A DNA stretch of 64,000 bases from JACQQW01 sp964520655 (GTDB lineage: Bacteria; Omnitrophota; Gorgyraeia; Zapsychrales; Fredricksoniimonadaceae): the NCBI GenBank assembly GCA_964520655.1, contig CAZFNI010000006.1:1-64000 (forward strand), written 5' to 3'. Position numbers and translations under genes: made by a program. Shown here one piece after another: positions 1 through 8,129 of this stretch; position 1 is the first letter of the stretch; the number at the start of each line of letters is the position of its first letter. Below the pieces are notes generated by a model. It was not told the origin of the DNA. It worked only from the letters and a program-made list of their open reading frames with translations, and did no database searches.

Positions 1-128
1 GTGAAGCCACCGATGATGCGATGTTAGTCGAGCATTTGGGGGTCAAAGTAAAGGTCGTAGCGGGAGATTATCGTAATATCAAGATAACTACCCCGGAAGA
101 TCTGTTGCTAGCTAAAGCGTTGTCATAG
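1..128 (+). CDS. ispD: 2-C-methyl-D-erythritol 4-phosphate cytidylyltransferase, C-terminal end (partial)
   Basis: Only the last 41 codons are inside the window (frame starts at base 3, stop TAG at 126-128). They read like the IspD C-terminus: a TDDA motif, a hydrophobic VKVVAGDYRNIKIT stretch and the TTPEDLLLA ending, which contributes to CTP and MEP binding in the family. IspD makes CDP-ME in the MEP isoprenoid pathway, and IspF of the same pathway follows directly, which supports the call. The stop codon lies inside the left arm of a long inverted repeat that fills the ispD-ispF gap. The N-terminal nucleotide-binding part is outside the window. Confidence 0.85.
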   Translation, partial: EATDDAMLVEHLGVKVKVVAGDYRNIKITTPEDLLLAKALS

Positions 129-275
129 CCTTATTGAGAATGCTGTTGTCCCGACAATCTTCGTCGCCGATTCAGAAACACAGTTCCGATCGCTTTTATC
201 GGAACGTTGTGTTTCTGGAGATCTAGGGAAGATTGGCGGAAAAAGACAACCGTATTCTCAATAAGGCTATGACAA
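120..275. repeat. Long inverted repeat A between ispD and ispF
   Basis: Bases 120-141 and 254-275 are a perfect 22-bp inverted repeat. The match continues inward with gaps (GTTGTC/GACAAC, CAATCTT/AAGATTG) to a central hairpin, CAGAAACACAG/TTGTGTTTCTG enclosing GTTCCGAT/ATCGGAAC. The whole element folds into a hairpin with arms of about 70 bases. It starts inside the last codons of ispD and ends shortly before the ispF ribosome-binding site. No T-run follows the outer arm, so it does not look like a simple terminator. Confidence 0.85.
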
Positions 276-306
276 TGATTTAGCGTCAATATAGGAGATG
301 GGTTAC

Positions 307-786
307 ATGCAATTTCGCACGGGTATAGGATATGATGTGCACCGCCTGGTCAAAGGGCGTAAGCTAATGCTGGGTGGGATCGAGGTTCCATACAGCAGAG
401 GACTGGATGGTCATTCCGACGCAGATGTGGTGCTGCACGCGATCTGTGATGCGCTCTTAGGTGCCGCGGGTCTGGGCGATATTGGGGAGCATTATCCTAA
501 CAGTGACCCGCAGTATAAGAATATTTCATCGTCGCTCTTATTAAAGAAGACCAGCCAGAAGGTCACCGATCTGGGTTACAAGATCTCCAACGTCGACGTA
601 TTGATCCAGGCGGAGGAGCCTAAACTGCAGGAGTATAAGGCCAAGATGCGTTTTCATATTGCTTTCGAGCTGGCGGTTGACGAGAATCAGGTGAATATCA
701 AAGCAGGTACCAATGAGGGTATGGGTTTTATCGGGGCGAAAGAAGCGATTGCCGCTTATGCGGCGGCGACATTAGTAAAGGGATAA
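307..786 (+). CDS. ispF: 2-C-methyl-D-erythritol 2,4-cyclodiphosphate synthase
   Basis: A 159-residue IspF, the normal family length. It converts CDP-ME 2-phosphate to MEcPP in the MEP pathway. The N-terminal GIGYDVHR motif holds the metal-ligand Asp and His, GGIEVPYSRGLDGHSDADV carries the substrate-binding HSDAD, and IKAGTNEGMGFIG is the typical C-terminal signature. An ATG at 298 is in frame but touches AGGAG at 293-297, leaving no room for a ribosome. The ATG at 307 has a 9-base spacing from it and gives the usual MQFRTGIGYD start. It pairs functionally with the ispD end upstream. Confidence 0.95.
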   Translation: MQFRTGIGYDVHRLVKGRKLMLGGIEVPYSRGLDGHSDADVVLHAICDALLGAAGLGDIGEHYPNSDPQYKNISSSLLLKKTSQKVTDLGYKISNVDVLIQAEEPKLQEYKAKMRFHIAFELAVDENQVNIKAGTNEGMGFIGAKEAIAAYAAATLVKG

Positions 787-787
787 T

Positions 788-1489
788 ATGTTCGTATTTA
801 TTGTAAGTGTTCTGATCATTTTTGTGGTGATCAAGCTACTATTCAACAATGAGATCAATCTTATCAAGGAGCGTGATCCGGCGGCAAAGAGCTCTCTGGA
901 GGTTTTGCTGTTATACCCTGGTCTGCATGCCCAGGTGGTCTACAGAATAGCCCATGTCTTATGGCAGTGGCGTGTTCCGGTCGTTCCCCGCTGGCTGTCG
1001 CAATTAGGCCGTTTCTGGACAGGGATCGAGATACATCCTGGGGCGGTCATCGGTCGGAATTTGTTCATCGATCATGGCATGGGGGTCGTTATCGGCGAAA
1101 CAGCCATCATTGGGGACAATGTATTGCTTTATCAGGGCGTGACCTTAGGCGGGACTGGAAAAGAGACCGGCAAGCGTCACCCCACTGTCGGGAACAATGT
1201 GGTCATCGGGGCAGGGGCCAAGGTGCTGGGCAATATCGTGGTGGGGGATAATTCCTATGTAGGGGCCAATGCGGTCGTGATCAAGGCCGTTCCTGCTAAT
1301 GCCACGGTCGTGGGTATCCCAGCGCGCATCACCCGTCAGGAAGGCCGCAAGATCGATATGGACCTTGACCATACACATGTCAATGACCCGGTCATGGACA
1401 ATATGGCCAGGCTGCTTAAACGTATTAAAGAGATCGAGGATAAGACCGGCCTCAAAGACAAAGGGAATGACGAGGATTTCGTTATCTAG
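788..1489 (+). CDS. cysE: Serine O-acetyltransferase (short EpsC/SrpH-like form)
   Basis: 233 residues. Serine acetyltransferase makes O-acetylserine, the carbon skeleton for cysteine. The left-handed beta-helix hexapeptide repeats cover about residues 85-180 (IHPGAVIGRNLFIDHGMGVVIGETAIIG), with the catalytic-type DHG motif and the GGTGKETGKRHPT loop. Unlike the long E. coli enzyme it has only a short N-terminal part, beginning with a hydrophobic segment (residues 1-17) that could anchor it to the membrane. It starts 2 bases after ispF and sits directly upstream of cysS, so cysteine synthesis and charging are transcribed together. I did not see the O-acetylserine sulfhydrylase here. Confidence 0.92.
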   Translation: MFVFIVSVLIIFVVIKLLFNNEINLIKERDPAAKSSLEVLLLYPGLHAQVVYRIAHVLWQWRVPVVPRWLSQLGRFWTGIEIHPGAVIGRNLFIDHGMGVVIGETAIIGDNVLLYQGVTLGGTGKETGKRHPTVGNNVVIGAGAKVLGNIVVGDNSYVGANAVVIKAVPANATVVGIPARITRQEGRKIDMDLDHTHVNDPVMDNMARLLKRIKEIEDKTGLKDKGNDEDFVI

Positions 1490-1500
1490 AAAGATCAGCA

Positions 1501-2907
1501 ATGGCCATAAAGTTATATAATTCACTTAACCAGACCAAAGAAGAATTTGTTCCGCTAGTCCCCAACACAGTCAATATGTACACTTGCGGGGTCACGGTCT
1601 ATGACAAATGTCATATCGGGCATGCGCGCAGTTTGTATGTGTTTGATGTAATCCGCCGCTATTTGAAATTCCGCGGGTATAAGGTTAATTTCGTGCGCAA
1701 CATCACTGACGTCGATGACAAGATCATCCATAAGGCTATTGAAAGCAAGCGCACATCCAGCGAGGTCAGCGAAGAGCAGATCCGTCTGTACTATGAGGAC
1801 ATGAAAAGTCTAGGGGTCTCTCCTGGCGACGTGGAACCCAAGGCGACCGAGAATATCCCCGAAATGATCACGCATATCCAGGGGTTGATCGCTAACGGTC
1901 ATGCGTATTCGACAGTGGACGGGGATGTGTATTTTGATGTCCGCTCATTTAAAGATTATGGAAAACTTTCGGGCCAGAGCATTGATCAGATGCTTGAAGC
2001 GGTGCGCATCGAGAAAGATTCCAAGAAAAAAGACCCGTTGGATTTTGCCCTTTGGAAATCTTCCAAACCGGGTGAGCCATTTTGGGAGAGCCCCTGGGGC
2101 AAAGGCCGTCCGGGATGGCACATCGAATGCTCCTGCATGAGCATGAAGCATTTAAACACGCAGACCCTCGACATCCACGCCGGCGGGAGAGACCTGATCT
2201 TCCCACACCATGAGAATGAAGTGGCGCAGTCGGAGGCTTTGACCGGCAAGACATTCGCCAAATACTGGATCCATCACGGGCTCTTGACCATCAATGGTCA
2301 GAAAATGTCCAAGTCTCTGGGGAATTTCATCACCATCAACGATGCTCTGGCAAAATATACCGTCGATGAAGTGAAGATGTTCTTTTTGTTCTCACATTAC
2401 CGCAGCCCCATTGATTACAGTGATACCAAGATGGATGAGGCCCGTAAAGCACTGGCCAAGTTCGATGTTTTATTTTACCGCGCTGCTCAGCTTTTGGATA
2501 AGAAGGACGTTGAGCCGATGCAGGCGGGGTTCATCACCAAATATAAGAATGAATTCGTGGAAGCCATGGACGATGATTTCAATACGCCCAAGGGCTTAGC
2601 CGCGCTGTTCTGTCTGATCAATGACACCAATACCTATATCGATCAGAATTCCTCCGACAGTGATTATCTCAGTGTCATTTATCACGCGGTGGATGTGCTG
2701 GAGAATTTTGGCCGCAATATTTTCGGGCTTTTCTTAAAAGAAAAAGAGACCGTGCTTTCCGTGGAATTGCAGCAGCTGCTGGATGACCGCAAAGAGGCCC
2801 GCCGGCAAAAAGATTTCAAACGTTCGGATGAACTGCGGGACGTTCTTAAAGGCAAAGGAGTCTTGGTCGAGGATTCTAAGAACGGGCAGACATGGAGATG
2901 GGCATGA
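1501..2907 (+). CDS. cysS: Cysteinyl-tRNA synthetase
   Basis: 468 residues, the usual size for bacterial CysRS (class I). It charges tRNA-Cys in the cytosol. Cys29 in MYTCGVTVYD begins the zinc site, HIGH is at residues 38-41, WHIECSCMSM and HENE supply further zinc ligands, and GQKMSKSLGNF near residue 270 is the KMSKS loop. The C-terminus has the DDRKEARRQKDFKRSDELRD helix typical of the anticodon-binding region. It follows cysE by 11 bases, a common arrangement, and its TGA overlaps the tmk start. Confidence 0.97.
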   Translation: MAIKLYNSLNQTKEEFVPLVPNTVNMYTCGVTVYDKCHIGHARSLYVFDVIRRYLKFRGYKVNFVRNITDVDDKIIHKAIESKRTSSEVSEEQIRLYYEDMKSLGVSPGDVEPKATENIPEMITHIQGLIANGHAYSTVDGDVYFDVRSFKDYGKLSGQSIDQMLEAVRIEKDSKKKDPLDFALWKSSKPGEPFWESPWGKGRPGWHIECSCMSMKHLNTQTLDIHAGGRDLIFPHHENEVAQSEALTGKTFAKYWIHHGLLTINGQKMSKSLGNFITINDALAKYTVDEVKMFFLFSHYRSPIDYSDTKMDEARKALAKFDVLFYRAAQLLDKKDVEPMQAGFITKYKNEFVEAMDDDFNTPKGLAALFCLINDTNTYIDQNSSDSDYLSVIYHAVDVLENFGRNIFGLFLKEKETVLSVELQQLLDDRKEARRQKDFKRSDELRDVLKGKGVLVEDSKNGQTWRWA

Positions 2908-3518
2908 TACGACCGAGATTCATCACGCTCGAGGGGGCGGAGGGAGCTGGCAAAAGTACTCAGTCGGCCATGATCATTGATTATTTTAAATCCCGCAAGC
3001 TTCCCGTCATGCTCTTAAGAGAGCCGGGCGGGGTTAAGATCAGCGAGAAGATCCGCGCTGTTTTGCTGGATCCGGCTAACAAGCAGATGTCGGATGAATG
3101 CGAAACATTGCTTTACATGGCGGCGCGGGCCCAGATGGTCAAGGAGATACTTTTACCGGCAATGCAAAAAGGTACCCATATCATCTGTGACCGTTTTCTG
3201 GATTCAACTGTCGCTTATCAGGGGGCCGGTAACGGCGTTGACCCCAGGATCATTGAACAGATCGGAAGTTTTGCGACAGCGGGCGTAAAACCAGACCTGA
3301 CATTATTGTTCGATATCGACGTGAAAAAGGGCTTGTCCCGTACGAATACCTCGAAAGACCGTATCGAGCAGCGCGCGGTGGAATATCATCAGCGCGTGCG
3401 TGCTGGTTATCTGGAGATCGCCAAAAGAGAACCCAAACGGGTGAAGGTGATCAAGGTGGATGCGCCGAAAGAAGAGATTTTCGCGCGCGTTTTGACATAT
3501 ATTGACGCTATCTTATGA
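2904..3518 (+). CDS. tmk: Thymidylate kinase
   Basis: 204 residues; phosphorylates dTMP to dTDP. P-loop EGAEGAGKST at residues 10-19, the LLREPGG motif that binds dTMP, and CDRFLDSTVAYQGAG (DR motif) are all present. In-frame ATGs occur at 2892, 2898 and 2904. I take 2904 because GGAG at 2894-2897 is correctly spaced, ATGA overlaps the cysS stop, and the protein then begins MIRPRFITLEG. The tmk-holB-ricT order resembles that of Firmicutes. The lid-like region is short, and the 3' end overlaps holB by 4 bases. Confidence 0.95.
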   Translation: MIRPRFITLEGAEGAGKSTQSAMIIDYFKSRKLPVMLLREPGGVKISEKIRAVLLDPANKQMSDECETLLYMAARAQMVKEILLPAMQKGTHIICDRFLDSTVAYQGAGNGVDPRIIEQIGSFATAGVKPDLTLLFDIDVKKGLSRTNTSKDRIEQRAVEYHQRVRAGYLEIAKREPKRVKVIKVDAPKEEIFARVLTYIDAIL

Positions 3519-4357
3519 AACAGGTTGACGTGGATCTTCAGGTGGTCGAGCGTTTTTCAAAATTAGCGGCATTAAAACGCCTGGCACATGCCTATTTGTT
3601 CGTGGGTCCTGACGAAGCGCTTAGAACAGCAACGGCTTTGGCGGTCGCGCAGCTGGTCAATTGCGAAATGGGCGGGCCTAAAGCCTGTCAGCAGTGCCCG
3701 AGTTGTTTGAAGATCGCTTCCAAGAATCATCCGGATGTGTATTGGCTGGGAGAGGGGGACGATCCGATCAAGATCGACGAAATACGCCAGATGCTGGGTC
3801 GGGTGAGCCTGCGGGCGTTCGAGGCCAGGGTAAAAGTTTTTATCCTGATGAAGGTGGATCTGATGAATAATGAATCCTCCAACGCGCTGCTTAAGACCCT
3901 GGAGGAACCGGCGGGGAATACATTACTGATACTATCGACAGGTGCGCCGCACAATTGTTTGGACACCATCAAGTCGCGCTGCCACACGGTGAATTTCTTT
4001 CAGACGCGTTTTTCGCTGCCGCAGGAAGCGGATGCGATCTTAGATATGTTCGTAGCCCGCACTCCCAGCGATGAGTTTGTCAAAGAATTAAGCGCGGATA
4101 AAGAACGGGCGGGGATGGCCATGCAGGTACTTTTGATGTTCGTCCGCGATGCGTCCCTGTACCGCGCTGGAGTGGATGAAGGGCAAATGGTGTTTAAGAA
4201 CAGGATCAGGGACATTCAGTCGATGTCTCAACGGGGAATGGATGATCTGGGAGCTTTAACGGCGCAGATCGTCCGGACTAAAGAACTGGCAAATGAAAAT
4301 CTTAATGTGAAAATGGCATTAAGTTTAGTAAGGCAGAGGATATGGGGCAACTTGTAG
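3515..4357 (+). CDS. holB: DNA polymerase III delta-prime subunit
   Basis: 280 residues; clamp-loader subunit of the replicative polymerase. AYLFVGP replaces a functional Walker A, as expected for the non-ATPase delta-prime. A four-cysteine zinc module (CEMGGPKACQQCPSC, residues 50-64) is followed by KIDEIR, and NNESSNALLKTLEEP with the SRC arginine-finger motif (IKSRC) are hallmarks of the family. It overlaps tmk by 4 bases (ATGA) and the ricT start by 16 bases, so translation of the three is probably coupled. Confidence 0.93.
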   Translation: MKQVDVDLQVVERFSKLAALKRLAHAYLFVGPDEALRTATALAVAQLVNCEMGGPKACQQCPSCLKIASKNHPDVYWLGEGDDPIKIDEIRQMLGRVSLRAFEARVKVFILMKVDLMNNESSNALLKTLEEPAGNTLLILSTGAPHNCLDTIKSRCHTVNFFQTRFSLPQEADAILDMFVARTPSDEFVKELSADKERAGMAMQVLLMFVRDASLYRAGVDEGQMVFKNRIRDIQSMSQRGMDDLGALTAQIVRTKELANENLNVKMALSLVRQRIWGNL

Positions 4358-5142
4358 AAATAAAACTGGGGGAATACCGCCCGGTCGGATTATTTGAAGC
4401 AGGCGAGGTCGCTTGCCGGCGTGGCGACATCGTTGTGGTTGAGATCGAGAGATCGTTGGAATTCGGGAAGGTGGTCAGCGACCCTGGCAAGGCTTGCGCT
4501 CCCAAAAAGGCGCAGATCGAGGGGAAAGTCTTGAGGGTGGCGACCGATGGGGACATCCGCCAGATCGTCAATAACCAGATGCGTTCGAAAGACGCGTACA
4601 ATGTCTGTTTACGGAAAGTCAATGAATCCCGCCTGGACATGCAGTTGATCAATGCGGAATACGCGTTTGACGGTAGCAAGATCCTGTTCTTTTTTACCTC
4701 AGAGGGCAGAGTGGATTTTCGCAATTTGGTCAAGGACCTGGCCAAGACATTCCGTGCCCGCATTGAACTCAAGCAGATCGGGGTGAGGGACAAGGCCAAG
4801 ATCGTGGGCGGCATCGGCGTCTGCGGCCGGGAATTGTGCTGTTCTTCCTATATGAAAGATTTCCATCCTCTCTCGATCAAGATGGCCAAAGACCAGGGGC
4901 TTCCGCTTAATCCCTCAAAGATCTCAGGCGTGTGCGGCCGCGTCAAGTGCTGCATGGCCTATGAATTCCAGGTCTACCGCGAAATGTCCAAGGATTTGCC
5001 TAAAATGGGTGGTAAGGTCACGACCGAGGCGGGTGAAAAGGGGAGGGTCATCAATATCGATATCCTCAAACGTTATGTCACGGTCGATCTGGGGGAAGGC
5101 AAGACCGCCAAGATCACGTATCCGCCGGTGAACCTCAATTAA
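4342..5142 (+). CDS. ricT: PSP1-domain protein (RicT/YaaT-like)
   Basis: 266 residues. In Bacillus, RicT forms a complex with RicA and RicF that carries iron-sulfur clusters and helps RNase Y process mRNA; a role here is inferred from homology. The PSP1 domain spans about residues 50-140. The C-terminal half has the conserved cysteines in CGRELCCSSYM and CGRVKCCMAYE, which are candidate metal ligands. It lies between holB and metG, the classical tmk-holB-yaaT-metS neighbourhood of Firmicutes. The start overlaps the end of holB. The ricA and ricF genes are not visible. Confidence 0.9.
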   Translation: MGQLVEIKLGEYRPVGLFEAGEVACRRGDIVVVEIERSLEFGKVVSDPGKACAPKKAQIEGKVLRVATDGDIRQIVNNQMRSKDAYNVCLRKVNESRLDMQLINAEYAFDGSKILFFFTSEGRVDFRNLVKDLAKTFRARIELKQIGVRDKAKIVGGIGVCGRELCCSSYMKDFHPLSIKMAKDQGLPLNPSKISGVCGRVKCCMAYEFQVYREMSKDLPKMGGKVTTEAGEKGRVINIDILKRYVTVDLGEGKTAKITYPPVNLN

Positions 5143-5146
5143 TTCT

Positions 5147-6616
5147 ATGTCGAAATTCTACGTCACCACACCGATCTATTATGTCAACGACGCCCCGCAC
5201 ATCGGGCATGCGTACACGACCATTTTGGCCGATGTCCTGGCGCGTTTCCACCGTAGCGCAAAGGACGATGTTTTTTTCCTTACGGGTTTGGATGAGCACG
5301 GGCAAAAGGTCATGCAGGCGGCCCAGAAACGCGGACTTGATCCCCAGGCGCATTGCGATGATTTAGCCCCGAGGTTCTTGAATTTGTGGCAGAAACTGGA
5401 TATCCGTTACGATGATTTTGTGCGCACGACCCAGGATCGCCACAAGCGCGTCGTGCAGGATGTCCTGCGGAAGGTCTATGAGGCCGGGGACATTTATCTC
5501 AATGAATACGAGGGGCTCTATTCCGTCGCGGAGGAGCGGTTCATCACCCAGACCGAATATGACAGCGGGCAATTCCGCGATGTCAAAACGATCAAAGAGA
5601 AGAATTATTTCTTCAAGATGGGCAAATACCAGAAACAGCTCATCGACTATATCGAGGCCCATGATGATTTTATTTTGCCGGTCTCGCGCCGCAATGAGAT
5701 ATTAGGCTTCCTCAAGCAGCCGTTGGGTGATTTGTGTATTTCCCGTCCCAAATCACGCATGAGCTGGGGGATCGAGATCCCCTTTGATCAAGACTATGTG
5801 ACCTATGTCTGGTTCGACGCGCTCATCAACTATATTTCTATCCCTGGCTACCTCTATGAGGATAAAAAATTCCAACAGTGGTGGCCGGCGGATGTTCATC
5901 TGATCGGCAAAGACATTTTAACGACGCACAGTGTGTACTGGACGACGATGCTTTTTTCATTGGGACTCCCTCAGCCCAAGACCATTTTCGCTCATGGATG
6001 GTGGCTGATCGGCGATTCTAAAATGAGCAAATCATTGGGCAATGTGGTCAACCCCCTGGACTTGATCGAGCAGCACGGCATTGATGCGGTGCGCTATTAC
6101 TTGATGAGGGAAATGGTGCTGGGGATGGATGCCAATTTCACCCCGGAATCGTTCATCAAATGTTACAACAGCGACCTGGCTAATGATTTTGGGAACTTGC
6201 TAAACCGCGTCAGCGGTTTGATCGGCAAGAATCACGGAGGGATCATTCCGGTGTTGACCTCGCCGACAGCAGCGGAAGATGAGATCGTGCGTCATATGGC
6301 GGCCATGCCTCAGAAGGTCAACGCTCTTGTCGCGGCATTCAAGGTCCAAGAAGCGGTTGTCACGGTTGTCGAATTTGTCCGTACATTGAATAAATACATG
6401 GAAAATCAGGCGCCCTGGAAATTGGCGAAGACAGACATGCCGGCGGCCGAGCGCGTGCTGGCCACAGCAGCGGAGGGTTTACGATTATCCGCGACGCTGC
6501 TATTGCCGGTGATGCCGGATAAATGCGGACAGGTGCTGGATATCTTAAGTGCGCCGGATCGACGGATCAAAACACATCCGCCGCTATTTCCCCGGATTGA
6601 CGTGGAGAAAAAATAA
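5147..6616 (+). CDS. metG: Methionyl-tRNA synthetase
   Basis: 489 residues; class I synthetase. HIGH is at residues 18-21 (PHIGHAYTT) and KMSKSLGN near residue 298, with the TGLDEHGQK and YVWFDALINY substrate-pocket motifs. The connective peptide reads YEGLYSVAEERF, so the zinc-knuckle cysteines of the E. coli type are absent. There is no C-terminal EMAPII/tRNA-binding domain, which makes this the short form. It sits 4 bases after ricT; its TAA overlaps the mtnA ATG by one base. Confidence 0.96.
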   Translation: MSKFYVTTPIYYVNDAPHIGHAYTTILADVLARFHRSAKDDVFFLTGLDEHGQKVMQAAQKRGLDPQAHCDDLAPRFLNLWQKLDIRYDDFVRTTQDRHKRVVQDVLRKVYEAGDIYLNEYEGLYSVAEERFITQTEYDSGQFRDVKTIKEKNYFFKMGKYQKQLIDYIEAHDDFILPVSRRNEILGFLKQPLGDLCISRPKSRMSWGIEIPFDQDYVTYVWFDALINYISIPGYLYEDKKFQQWWPADVHLIGKDILTTHSVYWTTMLFSLGLPQPKTIFAHGWWLIGDSKMSKSLGNVVNPLDLIEQHGIDAVRYYLMREMVLGMDANFTPESFIKCYNSDLANDFGNLLNRVSGLIGKNHGGIIPVLTSPTAAEDEIVRHMAAMPQKVNALVAAFKVQEAVVTVVEFVRTLNKYMENQAPWKLAKTDMPAAERVLATAAEGLRLSATLLLPVMPDKCGQVLDILSAPDRRIKTHPPLFPRIDVEKK

Positions 6617-7659
6617 TGGCCATCGAGACGATCAAATGGGTCAATAGCTGCGCCCGCATCATTGACCAGACCAAGCTGCCTAATACTTTTGAATACATCT
6701 ATTGCCGGGACGTGCAGACGATGTGGGATGCCATCAAACGTTTAAGCGTTCGAGGGGCTCCGGCTATTGGAGTCGCGGCCGCGTTCGGTGTTTTACTGGG
6801 CGTTAACGCGTTTAAAGGCAATGACCTTAAAAAATTCTTGGAGCATTTCTATAAGACCTGCGATCATTTGGCATCTTCCAGGCCAACGGCGGTCAATTTA
6901 TTTAATATGCTAAATCGAATGCGCGCAGCGGTGGCGGCAAACCCGACGGCGGATGTCAAAGGGCTGCGTAAGATATTGACCGCAGAGGCGATGGCGATCT
7001 ATGAAGAAGACCGCGTGATCTGCCGGGCCATGGGCGATCATGGGGCGGGGCTGATCAAGAACGGGATGAAAGCGTTAACGGTCTGCAATGCTGGAGCGCT
7101 GGCTACTGTTGATTATGGGACAGCGCTGGGAGTTTTTTACAGCGCTAAGACCAAGGGCAAAAAATTCAGCGTTTATTCTTGCGAAACGCGGCCTCTGCTT
7201 CAAGGCGCCAGGCTGACATGCTGGGAATTGACCAGAGAGAAGATCGACACGACACTTATCTGCGACAACATGGCCGCGACCCTGATGAAACAGGGCAAAG
7301 TGGACATTATTTTCACCGGCGCTGACAGGGTCGCCTCTAACGGCGACAGTGCGAACAAGATCGGCACATATATGCTGGCGGTGTTAGCCAAGCATCACGG
7401 CGTTCCTTTTTATATCGTTGCCCCGAAGTCCACGTTCGATCTAAAGATCAAGAACGGGGAGGCTATTCCCATTGAAGAACGAAGTGCTGATGAGGTGACG
7501 CATGTGGCCGGACACAGGACCGCGGCCAAAGGGGTGAAGGTATTTAATCCAGCTTTTGATGTGACCCCGGCAAAATTGATCGCGGGGATAGTGACGGAAT
7601 ACGGCATCATCCGACCGCCGTATGTTAAAAATATCAGCAGCACATTGCGTTCTTTATAG
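6616..7659 (+). CDS. mtnA: S-methyl-5-thioribose-1-phosphate isomerase
   Basis: 347 residues, the usual MtnA length. It isomerises methylthioribose-1-phosphate to the ribulose form in the methionine salvage pathway. Typical segments are LSVRGAPAIGVAAAFG near the N-terminus, the catalytic-Cys region TVCNAGALATVDYGTALGV, SCETRPLLQGARLT, and FTGADRVASNGDSANKIGTY with the catalytic Asp. An eIF2B-like translation factor is the main alternative but lacks several of these. It is translationally coupled to metG (TAATG). No other salvage gene is in the window. Confidence 0.93.
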   Translation: MAIETIKWVNSCARIIDQTKLPNTFEYIYCRDVQTMWDAIKRLSVRGAPAIGVAAAFGVLLGVNAFKGNDLKKFLEHFYKTCDHLASSRPTAVNLFNMLNRMRAAVAANPTADVKGLRKILTAEAMAIYEEDRVICRAMGDHGAGLIKNGMKALTVCNAGALATVDYGTALGVFYSAKTKGKKFSVYSCETRPLLQGARLTCWELTREKIDTTLICDNMAATLMKQGKVDIIFTGADRVASNGDSANKIGTYMLAVLAKHHGVPFYIVAPKSTFDLKIKNGEAIPIEERSADEVTHVAGHRTAAKGVKVFNPAFDVTPAKLIAGIVTEYGIIRPPYVKNISSTLRSL

Positions 7660-7689
7660 TTGAACTAAGCGGCATTGATAAGGCATGAG

Positions 7690-7863
7690 TTAAAGGGCCA
7701 GGTCAAGCTTCATTCAGGATTCAACCCCCCCAGCCCCCGTAACACATGCACGAGTTTTTTAAACATCGGTGGTTGCTTGACGAAAATCTAGTTGGTTTGA
7801 ATACAACGGGGCCGCATGTGACGGGGGAGTTTCATCCTTCATGAACTTGCCCTGCCCCTTTAA
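7690..7863. repeat. Long imperfect inverted repeat B
   Basis: About 55 bases on the left (7690-7748: TTAAAGGG, CAGGTCAAG, TTCATTCAGGATTCAAC, CCCCCGTAACACATGC) are the imperfect reverse complement of 7814-7863. The two arms flank about 65 bases of unpaired DNA. I estimate about 80% matching, with one insertion of C residues in the left arm. It lies in the mtnA-thiL gap next to element C and does not share its sequence. Confidence 0.7.
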
Positions 7864-7883
7864 TAGCATGTGCTGGTATATAT

Positions 7884-8111
7884 GTTCGCTTATTATATCT
7901 TTTTGAACAACTTTTAGTTTTAGTCAACGCAGCTTAATTTTATTTTGGAATTTTTGAGTATTTTGACTCAAAAACACCCAAAGTTGTTTGAGTCCTGTGT
8001 TTCCAGGAGAAACACAGGGCGAGTTCTTTGGGTGCAAAATAAAATTAAGACCGTTGATGGTCCCCGAAGGGGAAAAACTAAACGTTGTTCAAAAAGATAT
8101 AGTAAGCGAAC
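7884..8111. repeat. Long inverted repeat C, multi-branched fold
   Basis: The outer arms 7884-7911 and 8084-8111 pair over 28 bp with one mismatch. Inner paired blocks are 7934-7947/8035-8048 (14 bp), 7975-7983/8026-8034 (9 bp) and a terminal hairpin CCTGTGTTTC/GAAACACAGG with a 5-base loop. Side hairpins sit in the unpaired parts: TTTTTGAGT/ACTCAAAAA on the left arm, GACC/GGTC and CCCC/GGGG on the right. The fold ends 18 bases before the thiL ATG. It resembles a folded RNA or a hairpin mobile element rather than a terminator. Confidence 0.8.
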
Positions 8112-8129
8112 GTGTAAACGGGAAGTTTT

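Noticed and set aside
5147..6616. MetRS without zinc cysteines as a defective enzyme
   Set aside because: Short MetRS forms without the zinc knuckle are a normal class; HIGH and KMSKS motifs are intact.
7660..8129. TPP riboswitch upstream of thiL
   Set aside because: The conserved CTGAGA and ACCTGATCTGG blocks of the TPP class are absent; the gap is filled by two long inverted repeats.
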